Source of the DNA: Muribaculaceae bacterium Isolate-036 (Harlan)
GTDB lineage: Bacteria; Bacteroidota; Bacteroidia; Bacteroidales; Muribaculaceae
Assembly: GCA_003833075.1 (NCBI GenBank)
Contig: RIAY01000002.1
Coordinates: 124,001-188,000 of the forward strand
Reading direction: 5' to 3'
Length of the DNA stretch: 64,000 nucleotides
Each line of letters opens with the position of its first letter. Positions within the stretch are counted from its first letter, which is position 1. Both the position numbers and the translations under genes were made by a program. Shown here in pieces: positions 7,951 to 17,464 of this stretch. The notes under the pieces are model-generated. The model was not told the DNA's origin. It saw only the letters and a program-made list of their open reading frames with translations, and ran no database searches.

Positions 7951-9126
7951 ATGAGTGCACAAGAATTAGATTTCAGCGACATCGCTCCGCATGATGACTC
8001 TGTGTTTCATGAAAAGATGAGCCAGCTGGTAAAAGAGCCGGGCTTTCTCCATGCCGTGAATTATACCATGCCTAAGGATGATGTGCCGGTTCTGATCGGT
8101 GAGTTGCTGAAAATCGACAATAAATATGACTTTCAGACTCAGATTATGTTTCCGTTTCTGGAGATGCTGGCGAAGACTACTACTTCCGGTATAACTCTCG
8201 GCGGACTCAAATATCTTAATCCGGGTTTCAACTATACATTTATAACCAATCACAGGGATATTGTGCTCGATGCCTCTTTCCTTAATCTTGCATTTCTGCG
8301 CAAAGGGCTGCCGACTTCGGAAGTGGCAATAGGCAATAATCTTCTTATTTTTGATTGGATATCCGATCTGGTGAGACTCAACAAGAGTTTTATTGTAAAA
8401 CGTAACACCGGGTTGCGGGAAGGTCTGGAGGCTGCAAAAAAACTTTCAGCCTATATTCATCATACAATCATAGAGAAGCGAGAATCAATATGGATCGCGC
8501 AGCGCGAGGGGCGTGCCAAGGACAGTTCTGACCATACTCAGGAATCGTTGGTCAAGATGTTGGCTCTTGGTGGCGAAGGCTCATTTATGGAGCGGCTGAA
8601 AGAGATAAACCTCATGCCTGTCTCAATCTCTTACGAGTATGACCCGAACGATTACCTCAAGGCGCGGGAGTTTATGTTGCGTCGCAGAGACCCCAATTTC
8701 AAAAAGTCGCAGCGTGATGATCTTTTCAGCATGGAGACCGGTCTTCTTCAATTCAAGGGAAAAGTCCATTTTCAGCTCACTCCGCGCATAAACACAAAGC
8801 TCGACCAGCTCGGCGACTTTAAAGACAACAACACGGCAGCTAAATACGTCGGGTGTCTTGTGGATCAGGCTATACATAGAAGTTATGAAATCTTCACAAT
8901 AAATTATGTGGCATATGACATGTTGCATAAGACAACCCGTTTTTCAAGTAAATACACGGAAGAACAGAAGCGGGAGACTCTTGATTATTTCAACCGTCAG
9001 CTTGCAAAAGTCGATGTCGCTGACCTTAAGGAAGAGGAGCGGGACTATATGATGGAGATGATGCTTTATATGTATGCAAATCCTCTTAAGAATAAACTCA
9101 AGACTATTCTCGGAGGACTTGAATAA
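7951..9126 (+). CDS. PlsB/PlsC-like glycerolipid acyltransferase
   Basis: A 391-residue acyltransferase. The catalytic NHxxxxD motif appears as NHRDIVLD (around residues 99-106). The motif III-like IAQREGRAKDSSD follows near residue 185. The family transfers fatty acyl groups to glycerol-phosphate or other lipid acceptors at the inner face of the cytoplasmic membrane. It is longer than a plain PlsC, and I see no clear membrane helices, so it is probably peripheral. It is followed 21 bp later by the metallophosphoesterase gene. The acceptor lipid cannot be read from sequence. Confidence 0.75.
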   Translation: MSAQELDFSDIAPHDDSVFHEKMSQLVKEPGFLHAVNYTMPKDDVPVLIGELLKIDNKYDFQTQIMFPFLEMLAKTTTSGITLGGLKYLNPGFNYTFITNHRDIVLDASFLNLAFLRKGLPTSEVAIGNNLLIFDWISDLVRLNKSFIVKRNTGLREGLEAAKKLSAYIHHTIIEKRESIWIAQREGRAKDSSDHTQESLVKMLALGGEGSFMERLKEINLMPVSISYEYDPNDYLKAREFMLRRRDPNFKKSQRDDLFSMETGLLQFKGKVHFQLTPRINTKLDQLGDFKDNNTAAKYVGCLVDQAIHRSYEIFTINYVAYDMLHKTTRFSSKYTEEQKRETLDYFNRQLAKVDVADLKEEERDYMMEMMLYMYANPLKNKLKTILGGLE

Positions 9127-9147
9127 GTCGTAAATACCAGGTAGACA

Positions 9148-10386
9148 ATGCGTGAATTCTCAGTGCTCTCTATAATCCTCTTTTATATTTTCACAATTCT
9201 TACAGACTGCTATATCCTGCGTGATATATTGAGTTATTGCAGGTATAGAAAGAAAGCCGCCGTGTGGAGCTATTCAGTGTCGTCAGTGTTGTTCTGGGGT
9301 CTTGTCACTGTTATCGCGTTTTGGCCGGCTGCAAGAGAGTCGAGTTCGTTAATTCCTCTTATGTGGATGATATACACGTATTTTTCGGTGTATGTTGCCA
9401 AATTGTTGTATGTTGTATTTTCCGCTGTTGGCAGATTGTTCCGTTCCAAAAGAAAAGGCAGGAGGGTAAATTACGGTGTATATGCCGGTATACCGTTGTC
9501 GCTTGTGGCTTTCATATTCATGTGGTGGGGAGCGTTGTTTACCAGAAATGAGATTGTTGTGGAGAATGTCACTGTCGTTTCAGGGAGACTTCCACAAAAG
9601 TTCAACGGCTACAGGATAGTACAGTTCAGTGACGCCCATGTCGGAACATGGGGAAATGACACTTCGTTCGTAAGCCGTCTTGTTGACAGAATTAATTCGC
9701 TTGATCCAGACCTGATTGTGTTTACAGGTGATGTCGTGAACAGAGAGACTTCGGAGATGGAGCCATTTCTAAGTGTTTTGAGCCGACTCAAGGCTCGTGA
9801 CGGAGTGTATTCGGTTCTTGGCAACCACGATTACGGAGATTATATGGACTGGTCTTTCCCCTCGGAACGTGATTCAAACAATGCCTTGATGAGGATGTGG
9901 CAGCGTCAGATAGGGTGGCGTATGCTGAACAATGGGCATACGTTCATCAGCAGACAAGGAGATTCGATAGCGTTGATAGGAGTCGAGAACTGGGGTGAAC
10001 CCCCTTTCCGTCAGTATGGCAGACTTGCAGAAGCTTATTCGGGCAATTCGGAATCTGCCAGCAATCTGCGTGACGGACGTTTTAAGATATTGCTTTCGCA
10101 TAATCCCGAACACTGGAATCGTGAGGTTTCTAAAACCACAGATATAGACCTTACATTGTCCGGACACACACATGCCATGCAGATGGTGTTTAAGATATTC
10201 GGATATGAATGGAGTCCGTCGAAGTGGCGTTATCCGCAGTGGAAGGGGATGTATGAGCGGGTTTCTGAGAAGGGTGATACAACGCGGCTTTATGTGAATA
10301 TAGGTTGCGGAGAGGTAGGTATTCCGGCTCGGTTCGGTACTGCTTATCCGGAAATTACGGAAATAACATTAAAAAACAGAAAATGA
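9148..10386 (+). CDS. Membrane-anchored metallophosphoesterase (YaeI-like)
   Basis: A 412-residue protein with several N-terminal membrane helices (roughly residues 3-25, 40-60, 70-95 and 112-130), then a calcineurin-like domain. All metal-site motifs are present in order: FSDAHVG, TGDVVN, GNHDYGD, LLSHNPEH and LSGHTHAMQ. It resembles E. coli YaeI, a phosphodiesterase linked to UDP-2,3-diacylglucosamine hydrolysis, but with more membrane helices. Its stop overlaps the folK ATG (ATGA), so the two are translationally coupled. Substrate unknown. Confidence 0.82.
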   Translation: MREFSVLSIILFYIFTILTDCYILRDILSYCRYRKKAAVWSYSVSSVLFWGLVTVIAFWPAARESSSLIPLMWMIYTYFSVYVAKLLYVVFSAVGRLFRSKRKGRRVNYGVYAGIPLSLVAFIFMWWGALFTRNEIVVENVTVVSGRLPQKFNGYRIVQFSDAHVGTWGNDTSFVSRLVDRINSLDPDLIVFTGDVVNRETSEMEPFLSVLSRLKARDGVYSVLGNHDYGDYMDWSFPSERDSNNALMRMWQRQIGWRMLNNGHTFISRQGDSIALIGVENWGEPPFRQYGRLAEAYSGNSESASNLRDGRFKILLSHNPEHWNREVSKTTDIDLTLSGHTHAMQMVFKIFGYEWSPSKWRYPQWKGMYERVSEKGDTTRLYVNIGCGEVGIPARFGTAYPEITEITLKNRK

Positions 10387-10781
10387 TTTCCGGTACGGTT
10401 CAGTCAAGTATTGTGACATTGAGTTTCGGATCCAATCACGGAGACCGTATGAGAAATGTAGCTGCCGCTATCGGTTGGTTCCAGACTGTAGCAACCGGAT
10501 GCCGTGTCTCTTCGATTTATGAGACACCGGATGTCACTGGGCACGGCGCTCCTTATATGAATGCCGTCGCATCAGGTTGTACTGAATTGGATTATTGTGC
10601 GTTAAATCGTCTTGCTAAGGATTTTGAGGTTGAATACGGTCGTGACGCGGACTGCAGAAAAAGGGGAGTGGTGCCAATAGATATAGACATCGTAATCTGG
10701 AAATCCGAGACTCTTCGTCCGCTTGATTTTTCAAGAGAGTTTTTTCAGATTGGCTATAGGGAAATCTTGCCTGCAACCTGA
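10383..10781 (+). CDS. folK: HPPK-like folate biosynthesis enzyme
   Basis: A 132-residue 2-amino-4-hydroxy-6-hydroxymethyldihydropteridine pyrophosphokinase-like protein, which transfers pyrophosphate from ATP to the pterin in folate synthesis. Family landmarks are LSFGSNHGDRMRN at the N terminus, SSIYETPDV, and the signature segment KRGVVPIDIDIVIW carrying the metal-binding aspartates. The usual G-P-R before the aspartates is diverged to V-V-P, and the protein is shorter than E. coli FolK (about 158), so activity is likely but not certain. The ATG at 10383 overlaps the previous stop. Confidence 0.75.
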   Translation: MISGTVQSSIVTLSFGSNHGDRMRNVAAAIGWFQTVATGCRVSSIYETPDVTGHGAPYMNAVASGCTELDYCALNRLAKDFEVEYGRDADCRKRGVVPIDIDIVIWKSETLRPLDFSREFFQIGYREILPAT

Positions 10782-10805
10782 AGCTCTTAACTAATAAGCA
10801 GTTTC

Positions 10806-11936
10806 TTAGAATTTGGATGCTCTTCTGTATAAATACAGACCGATGGCAAGGTAAATCACGTTAGGAATCTGCATGGCAATGAACGGGGTTGTCAGACCTG
10901 AAACTGCAAATGAACTTGTCACTGTAGAAAAAAGGATGTAGCTGAAACTTAATGCGAGTCCAATACCGATATTCAATCCCATGCCTCCTTTTGATTTTTT
11001 TGAAGAAAGAGACATCCCTATAAGCGTAAGAATAAATGCCGCTGCAGTAGATGCATAGCGTTTCTCGCGTTCTATTTCAAATGATTTGATGTTCGCGACA
11101 CCTCGCATCTTTTGTTTTTCCACATATTCGGTAAGCTGGGGAGTGGTGAGTGTTTCCCAGTCGTTGGCGGATATAAGGAAGTCTTTTGGTTCGATTGGAA
11201 TGATTGTGTCTTTTTCTCTGCCGGAAGTGATCTTTTCTTTCATTCCGTCAAAATCGCGTATCATATAGTCTCTTACAGTCCAGTGATAATTACGTGTAGT
11301 GTCGTAAGTGACAGACTGCGCGGTCATTCTTGATACGAGTTCTTTCCCTTTAAATTTATCAAATGAGAATCGGTAGCCTGTTTTAGTGCTGTTCTCGAAT
11401 CTGCCTATGTAGACAACTTCACCTGGACGCGCCATGAGCTGGATGTCAATTCCGGTCTGCACACTCTTGTTACGGACGTATTTATTTGTGTATGCTATTC
11501 GTTTCACATTGCCGGGCGGAATTATGTAATTGCTTAAAAGAAAGGTCATGGCTGCTATTATAGCCGCACCTATCATATATGGCCTCAGCAATCTTTTAAA
11601 ACTCACACCACTTGAGAGAATCGCGATAATTTCGGAATTGCCGGCAAGTTTTGTCGTAAAGAATATCACTGATATAAATACGAACAGGGGAGACAGCATA
11701 TTCGCAAAGTATGGGAGGAAAGAGGAGAAATAGTCAAAAAGAGTTTCTTTTAACGGAGCTGTGAGAAAGGCATCAAGTTTTTCTGTTATGTCAAACATGG
11801 ATATCACGGCGAGAATGAGGATAGTTGCCATGAAGTATGTTCCCAGAAACTTCTTAAGTATGAATATGTCAAGCACCTTCAGCCTTAGGACTGAAGCTGT
11901 TTTGGACCATATTTTGCTGCCTTTGGATATTTTCAT
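10806..11936 (-). CDS. LptF/LptG-family LPS export permease
   Basis: A 376-residue YjgP/YjgQ-family permease. The N-terminal half has three membrane helices, the middle is a periplasmic beta-jellyroll-like region (about residues 140-270), and the C-terminal half has three more helices ending YLYRRASKF. This is the layout of LptF/LptG, which with the LptB ATPase extract lipopolysaccharide from the inner membrane. Whether it is F or G cannot be told. It starts 17 bp after the tgt stop codon on the same strand, so the two are probably cotranscribed. Confidence 0.85.
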   Translation of the reverse strand: MKISKGSKIWSKTASVLRLKVLDIFILKKFLGTYFMATILILAVISMFDITEKLDAFLTAPLKETLFDYFSSFLPYFANMLSPLFVFISVIFFTTKLAGNSEIIAILSSGVSFKRLLRPYMIGAAIIAAMTFLLSNYIIPPGNVKRIAYTNKYVRNKSVQTGIDIQLMARPGEVVYIGRFENSTKTGYRFSFDKFKGKELVSRMTAQSVTYDTTRNYHWTVRDYMIRDFDGMKEKITSGREKDTIIPIEPKDFLISANDWETLTTPQLTEYVEKQKMRGVANIKSFEIEREKRYASTAAAFILTLIGMSLSSKKSKGGMGLNIGIGLALSFSYILFSTVTSSFAVSGLTTPFIAMQIPNVIYLAIGLYLYRRASKF

Positions 11937-11952
11937 GTGAGATGCGTCAGAA

Positions 11953-13083
11953 TCAAAGGCGTCTTGTCACCCTTTCAATCATTTCCTTTTTCCAGGAGGC
12001 GAAATCTCCGGCAACGATGTGTTTTCTGGCTTCTTTTACGAGGTGGAGATAAAATGCCAGATTATGAACCGATGCAATCTGCATTGCCAGCAACTCCTGA
12101 CTTACAAACAAGTGTCTTACGTATGCCCTTGAATATTCGTGGTCAACCCAGGCTGTTCCGTCGGGATCCAGCTCTGAAAAGTCATCTGCCCATTTTTTGT
12201 TGCGCATGTTCATGATGCCGTTGGATGTGAAGAGCATGCCGTTTCTGCCGTTTCGTGTCGGCATTACACAGTCCATCATATCCACACCTCTGTCGATAGC
12301 CTCAAGAATGTTGGCAGGAGTTCCGACACCCATCAGATATCTCGGGCGATCTGAAGGCAGGATATCGTTTACCACTTCGATCATCTCATACATCTTTTCT
12401 GTCGGTTCACCTACAGCAAGACCGCCAATGGCATTACCGTCGGCACCGAGATCAGAGACAAACCTTGCGGATTCTTTGCGCAGTTCCGGATAGACGCATC
12501 CCTGCACTATGGGGAAATATGCCTGTGAGTAGCCGTATAAACCTTCTGTTTCCTGATATCGTTGCCATCCTCTTTTAAGCCAGCGGTGTGTGAGGTCAAG
12601 CGATTTTCTCGCGTAGCTGAAATCAGAAGTGCCGGGTGGACACTCGTCAAGAGCCATCATTATGTCCGATCCGATTGTACGTTGGATATCAACCACTCCT
12701 TCAGGCGTGAAAAGATGCTTGCTGCCGTCGATGTGACTGCGGAAATAAGCTCCTTCTTCCTTCAGTTTGCGGTTTGATGACAAAGAAAACACCTGAAACC
12801 CACCCGAATCTGTAAGAATCGGGCGGTTCCAGGAGTTGAATTTGTGAAGTCCGCCGGCTCCGCGTATCACATCGAGACCCGGTCGGAGGTATAAGTGGTA
12901 TGTGTTGCCAAGAATGATTTTGGCATCTATGTCTTCGCGAAGTTCGCGCATATGCACCCCTTTTACACTTCCTACGGTGCCGACAGGCATGAATATAGGA
13001 GTCGGAATCACACCGTGGTCTGTTGTTATTTCACCGGCGCGAGCCGATGAGAAGGGGGTTGTGGCGTCAATTTTGAATTTCAT
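11953..13083 (-). CDS. tgt: Queuine/preQ1 tRNA-ribosyltransferase
   Basis: A 376-residue tRNA-guanine transglycosylase that exchanges guanine-34 for preQ1 in GUN-anticodon tRNAs during queuosine synthesis. ILGNTYHLYLRPG, LTDSGGFQVFSLSS (catalytic aspartate), YLMGVGTP and the GVDMMDCVMPTRNGRNG segment are intact. The usual CxCxxC zinc ligands before YSRAYVRHL are replaced by DPDGTAWVDHE. I recall the same replacement in Bacteroidales homologues, so this is probably a lineage trait, not damage, although the metal site must differ. First gene of the pair with lptF/G. Confidence 0.9.
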   Translation of the reverse strand: MKFKIDATTPFSSARAGEITTDHGVIPTPIFMPVGTVGSVKGVHMRELREDIDAKIILGNTYHLYLRPGLDVIRGAGGLHKFNSWNRPILTDSGGFQVFSLSSNRKLKEEGAYFRSHIDGSKHLFTPEGVVDIQRTIGSDIMMALDECPPGTSDFSYARKSLDLTHRWLKRGWQRYQETEGLYGYSQAYFPIVQGCVYPELRKESARFVSDLGADGNAIGGLAVGEPTEKMYEMIEVVNDILPSDRPRYLMGVGTPANILEAIDRGVDMMDCVMPTRNGRNGMLFTSNGIMNMRNKKWADDFSELDPDGTAWVDHEYSRAYVRHLFVSQELLAMQIASVHNLAFYLHLVKEARKHIVAGDFASWKKEMIERVTRRL

Positions 13084-13119
13084 GATGCAAAATTAGTTCA
13101 AACGCCACAAATAACCAAA

Positions 13120-14367
13120 TCAATCGTCGAGTTTGTGGATAACGAGACCCGAGCGCAGTTTTGGTTCGAACCAGGTTGTCTTCGGAGGCATTATGTTTCC
13201 GGTATCGGCGATGTTAATCAATTGATCCATGGTTACTGGATACAATGCGAGAGCCATTGCCATTTCACCGCTGTCGACGCGGCGTTTGAGTTCTCCAAGT
13301 CCTCGGATACCACCTACGAAATCGATGCGTTTGTCGCTACGGAGATCCGTTATATTGAGTATGTCACGCAAGATCAGGTCGCTGGATACCGTTACGTCAA
13401 GCACACCGATAGGATCTGAATCATTAAATGTTCCCGCCTTGGCTGTTAATGAATGCCATTTGCCATCGAGATAAAGTGAGAAATTATGGAGAGCAGAAGG
13501 TGTGTAGATTTCGGTTCCTTTGTCTTCAACAATGAAATTCTCGGAGAGCTTGTCAAGAAACTCGGCTGGTGTCAAACCATTGAGATCCTTTACGACCCTG
13601 TTGTAGTCGATTATGTTGAGATGGGATGCCGGGAATGCAACTGCCATGAAATAATTGTATTCCTCTTCTCCTGTATGATTTGGATTGGCTGCAGCCTTTT
13701 CTGCACCTACGAGAGCCGCGGCAGCTGATCTGTGATGCCCGTCAGCGATATAGAGGTTAGGAATTTTTTCAAATTCTTCAGTTATTGTCTTTATGGTTTC
13801 AGGACATTCGATGACCCAAAGGGTGTGCCCGAAACCGTCCGGAGCCACGAAGTCATATTCAGGAGTGCCGGCGGTGACTTCTCTTATTATATTCTCAAGT
13901 ACGGTATTGTCGGGGAAGGCGAAGAATACAGGCTCGATATTGGCATTGTTGCACCTCACATGTTTCATGCGGTCTTCTTCCTTGTCGCGTCTTGTGAGCT
14001 CATGTTTCTTGATGCGTCCTTCCATATAGTCCGGCACCCATGCGCCGACTACAAATCCGTACTGCGTGCGGCCATTCATTGTCTGGGCATAGATATAATA
14101 ATTCTCTTTGTCGTCTTGCACCAGCCATCCGTTTTCCTGAAATTTACGGAAGTTTTCCACCGCTTTGTCATATACGGCAGGATCATGCTCGTCAAATCCG
14201 GGTTCAAAATCGATTTCAGGTTTGATGATGTGGTAAAGGCTTTTTTCGTTGCCTTCCGCTTCTTTGCGGGCTTCCTCGCTGTTTAGAACATCGTATGGGC
14301 GGGATGCCACTTCTTCAACAAATTGTCTGGGAGGGCGGACTCCCTTGAATGGTTTTATTCTTGCCAT
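13120..14367 (-). CDS. DUF1015-family protein
   Basis: A 415-residue protein of the DUF1015 family. Recognisable segments are the N-terminal RPPRQFVEEVASRPYDVL, the HHRSAAA motif in the middle (IADGHHRSA) and the C-terminal DFVGGIRGLGEL. The family is widespread, cytosolic and without an established reaction; in other genomes it often neighbours serA/serC serine-pathway genes, which are not seen here. Length is normal. It is 28 bp upstream of the fur-like gene's strand-mate end and 36 bp from tgt; promoter not identified. Confidence 0.85.
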   Translation of the reverse strand: MARIKPFKGVRPPRQFVEEVASRPYDVLNSEEARKEAEGNEKSLYHIIKPEIDFEPGFDEHDPAVYDKAVENFRKFQENGWLVQDDKENYYIYAQTMNGRTQYGFVVGAWVPDYMEGRIKKHELTRRDKEEDRMKHVRCNNANIEPVFFAFPDNTVLENIIREVTAGTPEYDFVAPDGFGHTLWVIECPETIKTITEEFEKIPNLYIADGHHRSAAAALVGAEKAAANPNHTGEEEYNYFMAVAFPASHLNIIDYNRVVKDLNGLTPAEFLDKLSENFIVEDKGTEIYTPSALHNFSLYLDGKWHSLTAKAGTFNDSDPIGVLDVTVSSDLILRDILNITDLRSDKRIDFVGGIRGLGELKRRVDSGEMAMALALYPVTMDQLINIADTGNIMPPKTTWFEPKLRSGLVIHKLDD

Positions 14368-14395
14368 GGTATTAAAGGTTATTAGGTTATTATAA

Positions 14396-14857
14396 TTATG
14401 TTTTCTTTCGTTTTCTTGAGCAAGCGGAGCAGATGCCGTAGATGTTGGTGGTAGATGATGTCGGGTGGAATCCTCTGAATTTCAATGTCGAGAGGTATTC
14501 TCCAACCTTTTCATCATGCACTTCCTTCACCGCACCGCATTTGAGACATATCAGATGCAGGTGCCTGTCGTCTGCAAGTTCATAGACTGCCTGAGTCTCG
14601 TTGAGATAGTGCTTTCTTAGAATATTACATTCGCAGAGAAGCTCTACCGTATTATAGACAGTTGACCGTGACACATGATAGTCTGCCTCGATGTTTTTAT
14701 ACAGCTCATCAATATCGAAATGAACCTTCTGCTCAAGCGTTTTGTCAAGAATTGCAAACCGCTCGGGGGTCTGTCTCATTTTTTTCGATTTTATATAGAC
14801 TGCAAATGTCTCTTTAAGATGGTCGCGAAGCGACTGGTCAACATGTTTCTTTTTCAT
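14396..14857 (-). CDS. Fur-family metalloregulator
   Basis: A 153-residue Fur/PerR-type repressor. A winged-helix N terminus (for example VSRSTVYNTVELLCE, the recognition helix) is followed by a dimerisation domain with DDRHLHLICLKCG and the second zinc pair CSACSRKRKK, so both CxxC structural zinc motifs are present. Such proteins sense iron, manganese, zinc or peroxide. The rubredoxin gene starts 190 bp away in the opposite direction, which hints at redox or iron control, but the metal cannot be assigned. Confidence 0.85.
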   Translation of the reverse strand: MKKKHVDQSLRDHLKETFAVYIKSKKMRQTPERFAILDKTLEQKVHFDIDELYKNIEADYHVSRSTVYNTVELLCECNILRKHYLNETQAVYELADDRHLHLICLKCGAVKEVHDEKVGEYLSTLKFRGFHPTSSTTNIYGICSACSRKRKKT

Positions 14858-14865
14858 TACGGATG

Positions 14866-14896
14866 CAAATATAATGAGAGGTATTCAAAAAAACAA
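14866..14896 (-). promoter_or_regulatory. Promoter of the Fur-like gene
   Basis: On the minus strand TATATTTG (14866-14873) with a TTG box (14894-14896) 20 bp upstream. The -7 box is 8 bp from the start codon, so the leader is very short or absent. Confidence 0.5.
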
Positions 14897-15048
14897 GAGG
14901 GTTGAGAAACTTTTATTTTTTAATATCTTCTGATTTTTTTTCGAACCAATGTTTCAGAAATGATGTTTAATAGTCATACGTAAGTAAAGTTTCGGTTTTG
15001 AGCATTTACTTATCTGATACATTCATTAACTAATATAAACAACAGGCT

Positions 15049-15210
15049 ATGAAAAAGTACAGATGTGAAGTTTGTGACTGGGTCTATGACCCCGCAGTTG
15101 GTGATCCGGATGGAGGAATTGCTCCGGGCACTGCATTCGAGGATATTCCGGAAGATTGGGTATGTCCCGTTTGTGGTGTGGGGAAAGATGAATTTGTCGT
15201 GGAAGAATAA
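15049..15210 (+). CDS. Rubredoxin
   Basis: A 53-residue rubredoxin, a one-iron electron carrier. The two iron-binding pairs CEVC (residues 6-9) and CPVC (residues 39-42) and the acidic [12 protein letters not shown] loop are complete. Such proteins pass electrons to peroxide- or oxygen-reducing enzymes in anaerobes. It is a single-gene unit with its own terminator just downstream. Confidence 0.95.
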   Translation: MKKYRCEVCDWVYDPAVGDPDGGIAPGTAFEDIPEDWVCPVCGVGKDEFVVEE

Positions 15211-15233
15211 TTATATTTGTTTACAGAAGATTC

Positions 15234-15257
15234 GGGCGGTGGCAGATGTCACCGCCC
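15234..15257 (+). terminator. Rubredoxin terminator
   Basis: An 8-bp G+C-rich stem (GGGCGGTG / CACCGCCC) with an 8-base loop, 23 bp after the rubredoxin stop, followed by a T-rich run. Confidence 0.75.
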
Positions 15258-15321
15258 TAATCTTTATGCGCGTATTTGTATGCTTAGAAACATCTTTTTT
15301 CAATAATTGAGTAAAATTTAA

Positions 15322-15329
15322 TATCTTTG
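15322..15329 (+). promoter_or_regulatory. -7 box upstream of the EamA transporter
   Basis: TATCTTTG, a full -7 match, 55 bp before the transporter ATG. Confidence 0.5.
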
Positions 15330-15383
15330 CGATAAATAATTAAAACAGGTCAGTCTCCTGTTGATACCATAGAGAACACGACA

Positions 15384-16319
15384 ATGAGATTTTATAAAAG
15401 CATAGGTTCGCGCTATCTGGTGATTCTGGCTCACTTGGGTGCGCTTATTACGGTGACTTTCTGGGCCACTTCATTTCTGAGTACAAAAGTGCTAATGGAA
15501 CGCGGTGGTTTTACTCCTGTCGAAATGTATGTCTACAGATTCGCTGTGGCTTATTTTTTGCTTCTTTGCCTGACGTTCCGGCATATAAAGAGCTGTTCGT
15601 GGAAAGATGAATTCACACTTTTTTTAAGCGGTATATGTGCCGGTTCACTTTATTTCATCACCGAGAATTATGCCTTGAGGCTTACGACTGCCGGAAATGT
15701 CTCTCTTCTTGCTTCGATTTCACCGCTTTTTACTACATTTCTCATGGCTCTGGTTTTCAAACAGAAAATACAAACCGGCGTTCTCATCGGATCGGGAGTG
15801 GCGATTGCCGGTGTCGCATGCATAATTTTAAGTAACGGGGGAGGTCTTGAGTTTCGTCCGGAAGGTGATTTGCTTGCGTTGGCAGCCGCTTTGTGCTGGG
15901 CTATATATACAATTGCCGTCAGGCGTGTCATACCGCTCTATACATCCCTTTTCATAACACGTAAATTGTTTTTTTATGGAGTGGTAACAGCTTTGCCTCT
16001 GTTGTTGGTACAGAATGAGCCGTATCATATCCATTTGCTTTTCGATCTGAGACAGCCGGAATATCTTGTCAATTTCCTTTTCCTTGTTCTGATGTGTTCG
16101 ATATGTTCATATCTTATATGGAATGAGACGATGAAAAAGCTTGGATCTGTAACAGCCAACAATTATCTGTATCTTCAACCACCGATAACAATGGTTGCCG
16201 GGTATTTTTTTCTTGGGGAGAAGATATTCATGCTCGGATATATAGGGTGTGCGCTTGTGATAGCAGGGTTGATCATATCAGACAAATGGAAAGGTTCAAT
16301 CTGGTTCAGAAAGAAGTAA
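15384..16319 (+). CDS. EamA/DMT-family transporter
   Basis: A 311-residue drug/metabolite-transporter-family permease with about ten hydrophobic helices arranged as two EamA repeats. The first starts near LAHLGALITVTFWATSF; the second contains LLALAAALCWAIYTIAVRR. Such carriers export amino acids or other small molecules across the cytoplasmic membrane; the substrate is unknown. It is monocistronic and convergent with the AraC-type gene, only 23 bp away at their 3' ends. Confidence 0.85.
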   Translation: MRFYKSIGSRYLVILAHLGALITVTFWATSFLSTKVLMERGGFTPVEMYVYRFAVAYFLLLCLTFRHIKSCSWKDEFTLFLSGICAGSLYFITENYALRLTTAGNVSLLASISPLFTTFLMALVFKQKIQTGVLIGSGVAIAGVACIILSNGGGLEFRPEGDLLALAAALCWAIYTIAVRRVIPLYTSLFITRKLFFYGVVTALPLLLVQNEPYHIHLLFDLRQPEYLVNFLFLVLMCSICSYLIWNETMKKLGSVTANNYLYLQPPITMVAGYFFLGEKIFMLGYIGCALVIAGLIISDKWKGSIWFRKK

Positions 16320-16342
16320 ATTCCTGTCGCAATCGGTCTCGC

Positions 16343-17206
16343 TCACGAGTTTCTGAACTCCTTTGGTGACATGCCTGTTAATTTTTTGAAATATTTTCCA
16401 AAGAATGATTGCGACGGAAAGTTTAATTCATCCGAAATTTGCTGGATGTTCAGGTTTGATGATTTCAAGAGCACTTTTGCCTCAAGGATAACAAAACGTT
16501 CTATCCATTCCACTGCAGTGTAGCCTGTCTGGCTTTTTAAAGTGCGAGACAGGTGTTTGGGGGTCACTTCAAGTTTTTGTGCGTAAAAATCGAGGAATCG
16601 CTGGTGTTTGAAATTCTGTTGCGCCAATATTAGGAACTGGTCTGTCATGCGTCCCTGATTGCTCATGACTTCATCTTTGTATGAATCAAACCATTTGTAG
16701 ACTGTCTTGAAAATGAAAGATGTTAGTTCAAAAAGAAATGCCTGGGACCTGTAAGGATTTTCCTTGTCGTTGATTATTCCCTTGCATTCGATGAAGAATC
16801 GGTCAATTGCCTGTAGCGATTCCTGTGGCACGGGAGCCACGGAGTGTCGTGAGATTATGGTGTAAAGAGGGATATTGCTCATAAACAGAAACAGGTTGTC
16901 TCTGAATCGTTTCGACATTACAAGTATTGATGCCTTGAAATCAGCGCTCATATATTTTGGTTGCAGAATCTGTGAGTTCTCAACTCTTACAAAAGCTGGA
17001 GCCTTTATGTCGTGGTTGATTAGATTCAAGTCTGCCACGCACTCTCCCTTTTTTACAAATATCCAGGTCGCCGCCGAGAATTTTACAGGTTCTCTGATAC
17101 CGGTCAATACCTCGGCTCCTATATTTTCATGAATCCAGAAATCCTGATCAAGGATTGCCGGCACATTCTCTGGAAGATTGAGATTATAGTTGAAATCGTA
17201 TTTCAT
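16343..17206 (-). CDS. AraC-family transcriptional regulator
   Basis: A 287-residue regulator. The N-terminal cupin-like ligand domain (about residues 20-130) is followed by a C-terminal pair of helix-turn-helix motifs: FYAQKLEVTPKHLSRTLK, then FPSQSFFGKYFKKLTG with the terminal MSPKEFRNS typical of the family. Target genes are unknown; the convergent EamA transporter and the divergent nrdJ, 258 bp away, are candidates by position only. Confidence 0.9.
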   Translation of the reverse strand: MKYDFNYNLNLPENVPAILDQDFWIHENIGAEVLTGIREPVKFSAATWIFVKKGECVADLNLINHDIKAPAFVRVENSQILQPKYMSADFKASILVMSKRFRDNLFLFMSNIPLYTIISRHSVAPVPQESLQAIDRFFIECKGIINDKENPYRSQAFLFELTSFIFKTVYKWFDSYKDEVMSNQGRMTDQFLILAQQNFKHQRFLDFYAQKLEVTPKHLSRTLKSQTGYTAVEWIERFVILEAKVLLKSSNLNIQQISDELNFPSQSFFGKYFKKLTGMSPKEFRNS

Positions 17207-17464
17207 AAAGGAAAGTGTTGGTTTTCAAATGAAAAACGGTTGTGAGCGGCTGTGTCTGAAGTCAGGCTCAGTCTGCAAATTTAATGATAATCCGTCATAT
17301 TTCCAAATAGGATTTTTTTTGACAGATTACTTAAATTTACTTGCCGGTAACTTTTATATTCAAATATTTTATGCGATATTTGCAGTCGGAAAATTTTCAA
17401 AAATGTCAACTTTTTGAAAATTAAGAAACTGAAAAATTATCCAAATCGACAACTCAAAATTTCT

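Noticed and set aside
17207-17464. Cobalamin riboswitch upstream of nrdJ
   Set aside because: A B12 riboswitch was plausible for a B12-dependent enzyme, but I find no B12-box-like conserved element in the AT-rich gap.
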